Assembly: GCF_000192865.1 (NCBI RefSeq)
Contig: NC_015276.1
Coordinates: 2,542,001 to 2,606,000 of the forward strand
Length of the DNA: 64,000 nucleotides
Source of the DNA: Marinomonas mediterranea MMB-1
Lineage (GTDB): Bacteria; Pseudomonadota; Gammaproteobacteria; Pseudomonadales; Marinomonadaceae
Reading direction: 5' to 3'
Under the pieces are notes generated by a model, which worked only from the letters and a program-made list of their open reading frames with translations, searched no databases and had not been told where the DNA came from. Positions 54,615 through 62,215 of this stretch are shown in pieces (the first letter of the stretch is position 1; each line of letters opens with the position of its first letter). A program made the position numbers and the translations under genes.

Positions 54615-55535
54615 TCATGTTGAAGGCTGAAAAGGGGCAATGCCTTTGTTGAAGTAATGCCGATACAGCTGATAAAAACGCGTAACGTGAATCGGTTTTT
54701 CACCTTTATATTGATGTAAAAAATAAAAATGCCAGCTCCGGCCTCTTAGGTCAGGTAGCACTCTAACAAGGTTTTCTTGATTCAGGTGCGTTTGAGCGAG
54801 AAACTCAGGCAGTAAAGCCACTCCCATGTCGTTCAATACGACTTCTAAGGCAGATGTTAACGTATTGACCTTAGCACTGTAAGGCAGCGCTATTCGTTGT
54901 TCGTTGCTATAGTCATTCGCAAATATCTGTATCTTCTCACGATGCCAAGCCGTCGCAATGTATTTATGTTCAGACAGGTTTTCAATGGAGGTCACATCAC
55001 CATATTGTTTCAAATAACGTGGTGAAGCGCAGAACACCTCAGAGACAACACCAACAGACAACGCACGATAATCGCAATTCTTGATGTCGCCCCCAAAAAT
55101 TGCCGCATCCAAATTGTGCTCGATCAAATCTTGCCATTTCTCGGTGACCACCACTTCTGGGGTTAGCTTTGGAAACTCCAGACACAATTGCTTTAAAGCC
55201 GGTATAACAATGCCTTTTTCAAAAAACGGCGGCACCGATACCTTAAAATGACCGCTGGGTTGCTCTTTTTCACTGTTCAGCTCAGTCAAGGTTAAACTGA
55301 GTTGCTCGTTTAGTAATTCACTGCGAGCCAACAGTGTTTCGCCAGCTGAAGTCAGCACCACGCCCCGGGTATTGCGTATCAATAATTGGTGACCAATCGA
55401 CTCTTCTAGCCGTTTTATTTGTTGGCTAATGGCCGATTTACTCATACCCAACTTTTTAGCCGCTGCAGTAAACGAACGTTTTTTTGCCACTTCGACAAAA
55501 ATTAATAGTAATGGCGCCAGCTTCACAGTGTTCAT
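54615..55535 (-). CDS. LysR-family transcriptional regulator
   Basis: A ~306-residue regulator of the CrgA/AaeR-like subgroup. The start is set at ATG 55535 (MNTVKLAPLLLIFVEVAKK). The N-terminal helix-turn-helix is FTAAAKKLGMSKSAISQQIKRLE; the effector domain includes GHFKVSVPPFFEKGIVIPAL. It is divergent from a DUF1330 gene with 91 bp between starts, so it probably regulates that gene. The ligand is unknown. Confidence 0.85.
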   Translation of the reverse strand: MNTVKLAPLLLIFVEVAKKRSFTAAAKKLGMSKSAISQQIKRLEESIGHQLLIRNTRGVVLTSAGETLLARSELLNEQLSLTLTELNSEKEQPSGHFKVSVPPFFEKGIVIPALKQLCLEFPKLTPEVVVTEKWQDLIEHNLDAAIFGGDIKNCDYRALSVGVVSEVFCASPRYLKQYGDVTSIENLSEHKYIATAWHREKIQIFANDYSNEQRIALPYSAKVNTLTSALEVVLNDMGVALLPEFLAQTHLNQENLVRVLPDLRGRSWHFYFLHQYKGEKPIHVTRFYQLYRHYFNKGIAPFQPST

Positions 55536-55626
55536 ATATTTAAACAACACGTTAATTTAATGGGTATTGTCTACTATCTTATACAAACCTAAGCTAGGTC
55601 AACCATCATCACTTTGGAGATACAGC

Positions 55627-55902
55627 ATGCCCAGTTACATTGTCGTTGACTTAACCCCAATAAACAAAGAAAAACTCGCAGAATACAGTGCCCTTGCTGC
55701 GGAAACTCTCGCCCCTTTTAATGGCCACTTTATCGCAAAAGGTGAAAGCCAAGCACTGCATGGTGACAAACCGCACCCACTGAAAGCCATCCTTGAGTTT
55801 CCAGATAAAGAAAGTGCGATCAACTGGTATCACAGCGACGCTTACCAAGCCATCATTCCCATTCGGGAACAAGCAATACAGTGCCAGTTTCACTTGCTTT
55901 AA
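55627..55902 (+). CDS. DUF1330 family protein
   Basis: A 91-residue protein beginning MPSYIVVDLTPINKEKLAEYSAL, preceded by GGAG; a longer frame to 55567 has no ribosome site. It has the DUF1330 pattern (GHFIAKGESQALHG, LKAILEFPDKESAINWYHSDAYQAIIPIREQAI), with the same fold as antibiotic-biosynthesis monooxygenases. It is divergent from the LysR gene, its probable regulator. It is a distant relative of the DUF1330 gene at 24.6 kb. Confidence 0.88.
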   Translation: MPSYIVVDLTPINKEKLAEYSALAAETLAPFNGHFIAKGESQALHGDKPHPLKAILEFPDKESAINWYHSDAYQAIIPIREQAIQCQFHLL

Positions 55903-55991
55903 CGGCTACTTACCATCTATATATAAAGCCAATAGAAATACGTTTGCTTGCAAGCGTATTTCTCCCAATACACTAAACAATGTAGGTCAGT

Positions 55992-56456
55992 ATGATTAAG
56001 GTTATTTCAACGCATCTTCCCTCTAAAAGCACCTTACACGATCGTATGAAAACAAAGGACTTCGTTGATTGCTACTCCGTTGAATCAAACCTTTCGCCGC
56101 GTCAAGCCGCCAACATCATTACCGACTTTCCGGGATGGGCGCGACTTCTTGTGAGCATTAGAAACATCGTCACCACACCATTTGGGCTATTAAAAGAAGG
56201 TCCTAAAACCGAAGATCAAGTTGGCTTTTTTCCTGTGGAATCGGACACCCCCACAGAACTGATCGCGGGTTTTAATGACAAACACTTGGACTTTCGCGTC
56301 TCTGTGATGACACTAGATGGACATATTTATTTAGCGACTTGGGTTCACCCTAACAACCTCTTGGGGCGACTGTACCTGAAAACCATTATGCCTTTTCATA
56401 AATTGATTTCACGCGATGCTTTGGCTCGAGTTCACTTAGGTAGCGTGAAAGTTTAG
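55992..56456 (+). CDS. DUF2867 family protein
   Basis: A 154-residue protein matching my memory of DUF2867: SVESNLSPRQAANIITDFPGWARLLVSIRNIV, GFFPVESDTPTELIAGFNDKHLDFRVSV and HPNNLLGRLYLKTIMPFHKLISRDALARV. These are START/SRPBCC-like small proteins without known function. It lies 89 bp after the DUF1330 gene on the same strand and may be co-transcribed with it. Confidence 0.75.
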   Translation: MIKVISTHLPSKSTLHDRMKTKDFVDCYSVESNLSPRQAANIITDFPGWARLLVSIRNIVTTPFGLLKEGPKTEDQVGFFPVESDTPTELIAGFNDKHLDFRVSVMTLDGHIYLATWVHPNNLLGRLYLKTIMPFHKLISRDALARVHLGSVKV

Positions 56457-56483
56457 GGACAAGAAATATAGGGAATTGGAAGA

Positions 56484-56927
56484 CTATTGCTTAAGAATAC
56501 TTTCAATATTGTGTCTTTGCTCATCAGAAACGAGGAAATACAGAACCAGATAACCATCGTCAATTGGTCCTTTTGAATGCTCGACGCTCAGTCTAGTTAA
56601 AACATCTAAAAGCTCATCAGCCTGGTTTTTAGATTCAAATATTTTTTGAACTTGATTGGGTGGAATACCAAATGCTTCACGCACAATAAGCTCGTCATGC
56701 TCTTTATTATAAGGGCGCCACCATACAACAAAAGGCTCTTCTGGCATAATTTCGTATGGTATGTGTCGGCTATCGAGATAAGATTTAAACGTGTTGAGGG
56801 CATCTTGACTTGCCAAATGATTACCAACCTTAAAATCACCAGAAGCAACAGGGGTTAATTGTCCTGTTTCAGTATCTTGACTGCACCCAAACAACAAGAA
56901 GATAGAAAACGTTATTAAATACTTCAT
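56484..56927 (-). CDS. Small lipoprotein of unknown function
   Basis: A 147-residue exported protein with a clear lipobox (ITFSIFLLFGCSQ). The mature part has a conserved-looking core (YEIMPEEPFVVWWRPYNKEHDEL and FGIPPNQVQKIFESK) and no catalytic motif I know. Convergent with the DUF2867 gene. Confidence 0.7.
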   Translation of the reverse strand: MKYLITFSIFLLFGCSQDTETGQLTPVASGDFKVGNHLASQDALNTFKSYLDSRHIPYEIMPEEPFVVWWRPYNKEHDELIVREAFGIPPNQVQKIFESKNQADELLDVLTRLSVEHSKGPIDDGYLVLYFLVSDEQRHNIESILKQ

Positions 56928-56996
56928 TTATCCTCGATACTTAAAATTGAAAGCTTATAACGTCGCGAAGGCGCCACCTTTTACCCTAACACTTCA

Positions 56997-57659
56997 TCAG
57001 GGTGCATTACGTTGCGAAGGCGAGGCATTAAAGGCTTTAGAATGGGTAAAAGGGTCTTCGATTTGTCTTTGCTGCTTGGTCGCTTCCGCCCACCAAACTA
57101 ACTGATAAAAGCAGCGATCGAAATAATCAAACCAAGCATTTTCGTCTTCATCCGCTTGTAAAGTGCCGTCTTCATGAAAAACGTCTTGTGCTTTAGGCAC
57201 ATGAATCATAGCGGATACTGACAAACACCCCAATTCGCCTAGAAAGTTTCTCATACCTAAGGCGGCTCTCATACCGCCCCACTGAACAGCTGAATAAGTA
57301 ATAATGCCACTTGGCTTGTAGGAAAAAATAGAGCTACCAAAATGATTTAACAAATTAGCCAATGCTGGACTCATTGAATGATTGTATTCTGGGCTTACCA
57401 TGAGATAACCATCCGCGACGGCAATCTTCTTAGCTAATTCATCCAGCGCCGTTGGCGCTTTACCTTTTACATAGGAAAAATGTGGTTTAAAAACCGGTTC
57501 TATTAGATAATCCAGTGCATCAATAAGCTCAATTTCATGCTCTTCAAAACGCGCTACGAAACGACTTAAACACGCTTTCGCAACACGTTCACCCACGCGA
57601 GCAGGTTTTGGCGGCGTACTGTTGCGAACACTACCTAGAAACACTAGAAACTTCATCAT
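56997..57659 (-). CDS. NAD(P)H-dependent FMN reductase family protein
   Basis: About 220 residues from ATG 57659, chosen because GGAG lies seven bases upstream; a longer frame to 57695 adds nothing conserved. Flavodoxin-like fold: phosphate-binding LGSVRNSTPPKPARVGERVA, VSPEYNHSMSPALANLLNHFGSS and ITYSAVQWGGMRAALGMRNFLGELG, as in NADPH-dependent FMN or azo reductases. It would reduce FMN or quinones in the cytoplasm. Single gene, same strand as the cupin upstream, from which it is separated by an attC-like site and a palindromic element. Confidence 0.85.
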   Translation of the reverse strand: MMKFLVFLGSVRNSTPPKPARVGERVAKACLSRFVARFEEHEIELIDALDYLIEPVFKPHFSYVKGKAPTALDELAKKIAVADGYLMVSPEYNHSMSPALANLLNHFGSSIFSYKPSGIITYSAVQWGGMRAALGMRNFLGELGCLSVSAMIHVPKAQDVFHEDGTLQADEDENAWFDYFDRCFYQLVWWAEATKQQRQIEDPFTHSKAFNASPSQRNAP

Positions 57660-57741
57660 TTCACTCCACTCAATCAGAACAACGAATATTCGCACAAATC
57701 CTCATGCATGACTTCGGATGAATTCAATTTTGAAGTGGACA

Positions 57742-57784
57742 ATAGCCTATTAAATTAGGCCTGACTCCCTAAGTTTTACCTGAC
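57742..57784. repeat. REP-like element, copy 1
   Basis: AGCCTATTAAATTAGGC near-palindrome followed by CTGACTCCCTAAGTTTTACC. It resembles 58693-58736 and the REP sequences often mobilised by RAYT transposases. Confidence 0.5.
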
Positions 57785-57801
57785 GTGGGGAGTCATACCG
57801 G

Positions 57802-57893
57802 CCAGTTAAACCGCCGAAACGGAGTTGGATGTTTTGCGCGAGAGCAGCGGAAAAGCACAAAACATCCAACGTTGTGAAGATCGGGTTGAACTG
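57802..57893 (-). repeat. attC-like inverted repeat downstream of cupin gene
   Basis: 92 bp with imperfect complementary ends (CAGTTCAACC versus GGTTTAACTG on the minus strand) and an inner perfect 13-bp stem GTTGGATGTTTTG / CAAAACATCCAAC (57824-57870). It begins five bases after the cupin stop. The nested arms resemble an integron attC recombination site. Confidence 0.4.
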
Positions 57894-57897
57894 ATTG

Positions 57898-58200
57898 CTA
57901 TGTATTTGCCCCACCGAAAACAATTAATTCAGCTCGACCTTTGACACGAGCCCTATGCTCAACTCCAGCGAGAACTGTATGTGACTGTCCCGTTAAGAGC
58001 TCAATGGTTCCGTCTTTAGTATCTATATTGACTCGGCCTGACAACACTAAAAACATTTCATCAGAGTTTTCATGTGTATGATATTTAGCTTCCATATCAT
58101 TCATTACCCTAACAGATATAGGGTTTCCATTTGGAGATCCTATACTTTCAGAGAACCATTCTTTTTCAATCTTGGCGATGTGCGAAAATATATTCTTCAT
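57898..58200 (-). CDS. Cupin-domain protein
   Basis: About 100 residues from ATG 58200 (MKNIFSHIAKIEKEWFSESI). A single cupin barrel: KYHTHENSDEMFLVLSGRVNID (metal-binding His/His/Glu) and GQSHTVLAGVEHRARV. Proteins of this kind bind a metal and a small ligand; enzyme or sensor function is not predictable. The gene is enclosed by attC-like sites on both sides, so it could be a mobile gene cassette. Confidence 0.85.
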   Translation of the reverse strand: MKNIFSHIAKIEKEWFSESIGSPNGNPISVRVMNDMEAKYHTHENSDEMFLVLSGRVNIDTKDGTIELLTGQSHTVLAGVEHRARVKGRAELIVFGGANT

Positions 58201-58209
58201 ATGATTTAT

Positions 58210-58267
58210 GCATAACAATTAAGGGGTTATACGGCTGCGCAGCCGCTGTTATAAATGTCTGTTGAAA
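58210..58267 (-). repeat. attC-like site upstream of cupin gene
   Basis: 58 bp. On the minus strand it runs from TTTCAAC to GTTATGC with a CGGCTGCGCAGCCG palindrome in the middle. It is closely similar to 59905-59958, and similarity stops at TTAATTGTTA in both, exactly where integron cassettes would be joined. Confidence 0.45.
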
Positions 58268-58468
58268 CACTGCGTTATCGTTTTTATAAGGGATTTGTCT
58301 TTCATGATGCGACCTCCCTGTGGCTTTGCGGTGTGTTTTCGAGTGCTCTTATTCTTAAACTAGGCTAAGAAAAATCCATTTTGATCATTTTTTGACCACC
58401 CATATCTATAGTTTTACCCAGATTATAAGTGATTGGCAAGCCTAATCCCTCGGAACCTTTCGCCTGAT
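58212..58468. repeat. ~250-bp repeat, copy 1 (attC-like site plus upstream gene tail)
   Basis: Similar to 59907-60135. On the minus strand both copies start with the 3' end of a coding region (residues QAKGSEGLGLPITYNLGKT here, QAKGSEGLGLPITYYLGKT in the other), continue through ACAGGGAGGT and end at the attC-like site. The coding tail stays open to 58589 (74 codons), but I see no full gene. Confidence 0.65.
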
Positions 58469-58692
58469 CATGGTTGCTCTTTTTGATACTTATTATAATG
58501 CAAAACACCCACAAATCTGGTCTTATTTGTTTTGTGTCCAACAATTTGATGGCATTTTCCTTGAACTTAGGGTCTGAATTTAAGGTCAAATAAAGAATTG
58601 GAATTTATTTTCACCTTGACCCTAAGTTGTGAATGGCTTACGCTATTGTAGGCTTCTTCTGACGTGTTCACTCATCTATTTTGAAATGAAAA

Positions 58693-58736
58693 TTTAGTCT
58701 ATTAATTAGACCTGAACCTCTGCGTTTTACTTGACC
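58693..58736. repeat. REP-like element, copy 2
   Basis: AGTCTATTAATTAGACC near-palindrome followed by TGAACCTCTGCGTTTTACTTGACC. Same layout as 57742-57784. Confidence 0.5.
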
Positions 58737-58798
58737 TAGCGGGCTGTGCCAACGCCCAAATCAGATCGCCTTCAGGATTTACCTATTAGACTAATGTT

Positions 58799-59119
58799 TC
58801 AGCTGATCCTTGACCAAAAAGACATGTCGACTGAGTCGTGATCAAGTAAGTCTAAATATCTTTGAGCTACATCATTATGAAGCCAGAGTCGGCATATTTC
58901 TTCTGCTTTTGCTTGAGTTGTAGCTATGGCGACATCAGCGTATTTGCCATCTTTACCTTTTAACAGGAAGTGAGACAAAAGCTCGTTCTCGTTAGATAGA
59001 AACTTATCATCAACTTCCTTGGATAAAGCTAAAAGCTGCTCTTCAACAACGCCTTTTTTTAGCTGGAACACTGCAAACTCAAACCCTACAAATTCAAATG
59101 TATTTTCTTGAAATATCAT
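58799..59119 (-). CDS. Small protein of unknown function, operon with WYL regulator
   Basis: A 106-residue soluble protein (FEFVGFEFAVFQLKKGVVEEQLLALSKEVDDKFLS; ADVAIATTQAKAEEICRLW). Size and secondary-structure pattern recall dimeric alpha-beta barrel (ABM/EthD-like) proteins, but I do not recognise a family. A GGAG site precedes it and the regulator gene ends 38 bp upstream on the same strand, so the two form a unit. Confidence 0.65.
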   Translation of the reverse strand: MIFQENTFEFVGFEFAVFQLKKGVVEEQLLALSKEVDDKFLSNENELLSHFLLKGKDGKYADVAIATTQAKAEEICRLWLHNDVAQRYLDLLDHDSVDMSFWSRIS

Positions 59120-59157
59120 ATATCCTCTCCTTTATGTTTGGAGATATCATTGTCGAT

Positions 59158-59880
59158 CTATACTCCTGACAGCGTTGTGTCAGTGGTATTGTGCGTCGAT
59201 CGATTTTTTTGATATTCGATGTAGTTATTTAGGTTAACAGAGTCTGGTAGTTTTACAGGAGCAGATGCTGGCTCAAGAGTATCTATACGATCAAGTCTGA
59301 AATCACGGTACGCATTTTTAGAGCTACACCAGCTACCAATAGTCCATTTTCCTCCCCAGAAAAATAGACCCAGCGGGAAAATTATACGATTGGTTTCTGT
59401 GCCTGATAAAGACCTGTAACATATCTGAGCCCATTGGTTTTCTTGAATGAGTTGATGAAGTTCATCCCAATGACAAGAATCAATTGCACGAATATGTTCT
59501 CCAGGCGTCCTTACAGTTCGTTGATTATTTGATTGAGTTGAAACTGTATGTGGTAAAGCAGCTTCTATCTTACTCAATAAAGAACGAGATGCCTTACTCA
59601 ACATTGGTCCAGTCCATGAAAAAGTCATATTCACGCCAACAATCAAAGCCTCAAGTTCTTGTTCAGTTAACTGTAATGGCGGCAGTTCGAACCCTTCGGA
59701 AAGTTTATACCCAACGCCCGCTTCACCATATACAGGGACACCAGACACAGAAAGGTCATCAATATATCTATAGATAGTTCTTTCTGAGACACAAAGGCGT
59801 TCTGAAAGCTCCCTTGCAGTAATCGGCTGATGAGCTCTCAAGATATTAGTAAGCTGAAACAACCTGTCAGATTTACTCAT
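59158..59880 (-). CDS. HTH_11/WYL-domain transcriptional regulator (YafY/DeoR-like)
   Basis: A 240-residue regulator: N-terminal winged helix (FQLTNILRAHQPITARELSERL, VSERTIYRYIDDLSVSGVPVYGEAGVGYKL) and a WYL-type ligand domain (FPLGLFFWGGKWTIGSWCSSKN, FRLDRIDTLEPA; here the WYL triad is altered to WTI). Such proteins respond to nucleotide, nucleic acid or small-molecule ligands. It is followed by the 106-residue gene, its likely target or partner. An attC-like site lies just upstream of the start. Confidence 0.88.
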   Translation of the reverse strand: MSKSDRLFQLTNILRAHQPITARELSERLCVSERTIYRYIDDLSVSGVPVYGEAGVGYKLSEGFELPPLQLTEQELEALIVGVNMTFSWTGPMLSKASRSLLSKIEAALPHTVSTQSNNQRTVRTPGEHIRAIDSCHWDELHQLIQENQWAQICYRSLSGTETNRIIFPLGLFFWGGKWTIGSWCSSKNAYRDFRLDRIDTLEPASAPVKLPDSVNLNNYIEYQKNRSTHNTTDTTLSGV

Positions 59881-59904
59881 AAATTATTGGATGTACTCTA
59901 ACGA

Positions 59905-59958
59905 GCCTAACAATTAAGGGTTATACGGCACAGTCGCAGTTATAGTCGTCTGTTGAGC
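59905..59958 (-). repeat. attC-like site upstream of WYL regulator
   Basis: 54 bp. On the minus strand GCTCAAC (RYYYAAC) opens and GTTAGGC (GTTRRRY) closes the element, the two core sites of an attC. Its internal part (CCGTATAACCCTTAATT) matches the site at 58210. Confidence 0.45.
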
Positions 59959-60135
59959 CGCCGCGTCTTTATATAGGAGGGTTGGTTTTTGCATGATGTA
60001 ACCTCCCTGTGTCTTTGTAGTGTGTTTACGAGTATTCTTGCCCTTAAGAAGACTCTTTTTGATCGTCGACCGCTGTAGTTTTACCCAGATAGTAGGTGAT
60101 TGGCAAGCCTAAGCCCTCAGAACCTTTTGCCTGAT
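59907..60135. repeat. ~230-bp repeat, copy 2; covers the gap between regulator and chaperone remnant
   Basis: Second copy of 58212-58468, in the same orientation. It fills most of the 379-bp gene-free interval 59881-60259. The rest of that interval shows nothing recognisable. Confidence 0.65.
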
Positions 60136-60259
60136 GCGCCTTGTTTCATTGTTGAGAATTTAGGGACTGAACTTTTACCCTGCTCCATTAGTCGCCATTA
60201 GTACTAGACATTAATCTCCCTCTGCCTTTGTATCGCAGTTACAACATCTATCATGACAT

Positions 60260-60704
60260 TCAAGCGAGCCGACTGATCAGGCCTTTATTCCACTCAACCA
60301 ACTCTGCCAGTTTTTCACAAACTGCTTTCGCATCGATAAACTGTCTTGGTAATGCAAGATAGGAGAAGCAGACATGTGAATCTTTGTCGATACCAATGCC
60401 GGGGCTATCATTGCGGATAGGGTTCAGCGCTTCTCTTGAAAAACCTGCCTTGCATTGCTGGGGGAACCGTCTCGATATCAACCATACTGATTAATAAAAC
60501 ACGTTCGGCTTTTGAGTCATAGGACATGAGAACGGGATACTCGTCATCAAACACCAATTCGTACTCGCCAGTATTTGCGCTACCGTCAAGTGTCATTCCC
60601 ATGCTTTTAAACACATCAGAGAAGAGAGTATTCATAAATACATCAGAGAAGAGAGTATTCATAAATACATCAGAGAAGAGAGTATTCATAAATACATCCG
60701 ACAT
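60260..60704 (-). pseudogene. CesT/Tir-type secretion chaperone, frameshifted
   Basis: Two overlapping frames together read as one chaperone of ~145 residues: MSDVF...MGMTLDGSANTGEYELVFDDEYPVLMSYDSK in the first, then REALNPIRNDSPGIGIDKDSHVCFSYLALP and a C-terminal helix AKAVCEKLAELVEWNKGLISRL in the second. The shift is near 60430-60480, at a run of C or T. The N terminus carries a triplicated SDVFMNTLF nonapeptide. CesT-like folds serve type III secretion effectors; the effector-like gene lies just upstream on the same strand. Confidence 0.6.
60613..60693. repeat. 27-bp in-frame tandem repeat, three copies
   Basis: Unit ACATCAGAGAAGAGAGTATT plus CATAAAT, three identical copies, then a partial one (ACATCCGACAT). 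It encodes SDVFMNTLF three times at the N terminus of the chaperone frame. Confidence 0.95.
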
Positions 60705-60770
60705 TTTTCCTCCTGAACACAGCCTTTAGTATCACTGCGGTTCGTTTTCTTTTGATGGCTGATCCGAAGA

Positions 60771-61706
60771 TCAGTCTTCTCCAAGGTACTTTCTCGTTAA
60801 TGCGTCTACTTCGTCCATAAAACTGTCATGCTTTGTTAGACCAGACTCATGTCCGTAATAGTCCGCATCAGATTGGCGGCTCCTTGAACTGGCAGGAGAA
60901 CTTTGACTTGAAGAGACTGAATCATAGCGTTCAGGAGTTTTGGGGGCAGGCCTTGTCCGTGGCTCCGCTTTTGTGGTCTGGTTGTATTCCTGTTCAACGC
61001 CCTTCTTATAACGGGAGTATTCCTGACGAATTTGATGTTCGGGCGTGTGTACACTTTCGTAACGATCCTGGCCGCGAACATTCTCTTTGAAACTGGCATA
61101 ATCCATCAAATTTGGCGGTGGCAATTGAGTCTTAGATTGGCGTTTCAGGCCAGTCTGTAATCTAGCCTCTGGCTGTTGATTCGAATTCCGTGCACTTGTG
61201 TATTCTTGGTATTTTTCTTTAATAACTCGCTCGTTTGCCCTTTCTCCATAGTGGCTGGCTGCGTCAAGTTCGTTCTGTCGGAAGCTACTAAAAGATTGCA
61301 GTGTAGGAGCGTGTTGATTCACACGGGTTGAGCTTGACTGCGGCTGTGTCTGAGTACGCTGATTCTTAATTTTCTGGATTCTTGCCTGCTGGGCCGAGTG
61401 AAAATCCTCATTATTTTTAATGCCGTTCAGTGCATCAGCAGCACGATCACTCCTGGAGAATTTGGAACCCTCTGCCATACGGTGAGTAAACTGTTCTTTC
61501 GCAGCGCTAAAAAAACTCTTAACTTTATTACCAGAACTCTGATGGTGGCGCTCAACTGCAATAGAGCCATTTCTAAGCGAAACTTTGTAGTTGTGATCCC
61601 CTATTTTCAGATTGCCTTGTTCCAATAACTTTTTTGTATTTACGCTAGATTGACTTATTTCAGAGACATCTCTAAAAGCAAACCCTGAGCTTTTTGATAT
61701 GGACAT
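60771..61706 (-). CDS. Putative type III secretion effector (N-terminal part)
   Basis: A 311-residue hydrophilic protein rich in Ser, Gln, Arg and Pro. The first ~100 residues (SSVNTKKLLEQGNLKIGDHN, YKVSLRNGSIAVERH, SFFSAAKEQFTHRMAEG) look like a secretion-signal/chaperone-binding region. The rest is low-complexity with repeated Tyr-containing segments (YASFKEN-VRGQDRYESVHTPEH, RYDSVSSSQSS) that could be host tyrosine-phosphorylation sites. No catalytic domain is visible. The next gene is a CesT-type chaperone, supporting an effector role; no secretion apparatus is in the window. Confidence 0.45.
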   Translation of the reverse strand: MSISKSSGFAFRDVSEISQSSVNTKKLLEQGNLKIGDHNYKVSLRNGSIAVERHHQSSGNKVKSFFSAAKEQFTHRMAEGSKFSRSDRAADALNGIKNNEDFHSAQQARIQKIKNQRTQTQPQSSSTRVNQHAPTLQSFSSFRQNELDAASHYGERANERVIKEKYQEYTSARNSNQQPEARLQTGLKRQSKTQLPPPNLMDYASFKENVRGQDRYESVHTPEHQIRQEYSRYKKGVEQEYNQTTKAEPRTRPAPKTPERYDSVSSSQSSPASSRSRQSDADYYGHESGLTKHDSFMDEVDALTRKYLGED

Positions 61707-62215
61707 ACCATCACCTTATGTTTTTCCATCTTCACCAGAAATTTACTGAGACACATTAAGGAAGATGTGAACAAGTCCACTGGCTTCAGCGTGTGGATAA
61801 CGCTTCTTTATTCGAGGCAAGTGTTTCAAGGCCAAATGCCGTCGTCCAATATTGAGCATATTGGCAAGAAAGTTAACAAGATTAAAGAGAGTTTAGCCCT
61901 CGCTCGGCTGTTTCTATGATAAGACTGAAGCTCATAAGACTTATTCGTACCTTCCCAAGACTAAAGAGGTCAAATGAGAATTGGATTTTTTCATCAAACC
62001 CTAGATTCAAAAGCATTTATTTACATTCATCATAACAATATATACCATGCGCCTACTCGGATCTGATATGGAAATCATTTTTGCAGTAGTAATGCCTTTT
62101 TTAGATTAAAACTTAACTTTTCTAAAAAGGCGGCTTTACTATGAATCATGCCGAATCAGAGCTCTAGTATAGTGATTTTTAAAGCATATAAGTTATTCAA
62201 CAAGGAGATGTAAAT
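61707..62215. other. Gene-free region with dispersed repeat copy B
   Basis: 509 bp between divergent genes. It holds the repeat at 61763-61956 and, further right, AT-rich sequence that should contain the promoter of the membrane-protein gene (its ribosome site is AAGGAGAT at about 62202). Confidence 0.55.
61763..61956 (+). repeat. Dispersed repeat, copy B (short form)
   Basis: Matches 17781-18052 in the same orientation, but lacks about 80 bp from the centre. Shared ends: ATGTGAACAAGTCCACTGGC-type start and ACTTATTCGTACCTTCCC end. Confidence 0.75.

Noticed and set aside
60613..60693. 27-bp triplication considered as a CRISPR or iteron
   Set aside because: The units are directly adjacent without spacers and in frame with the chaperone coding sequence.
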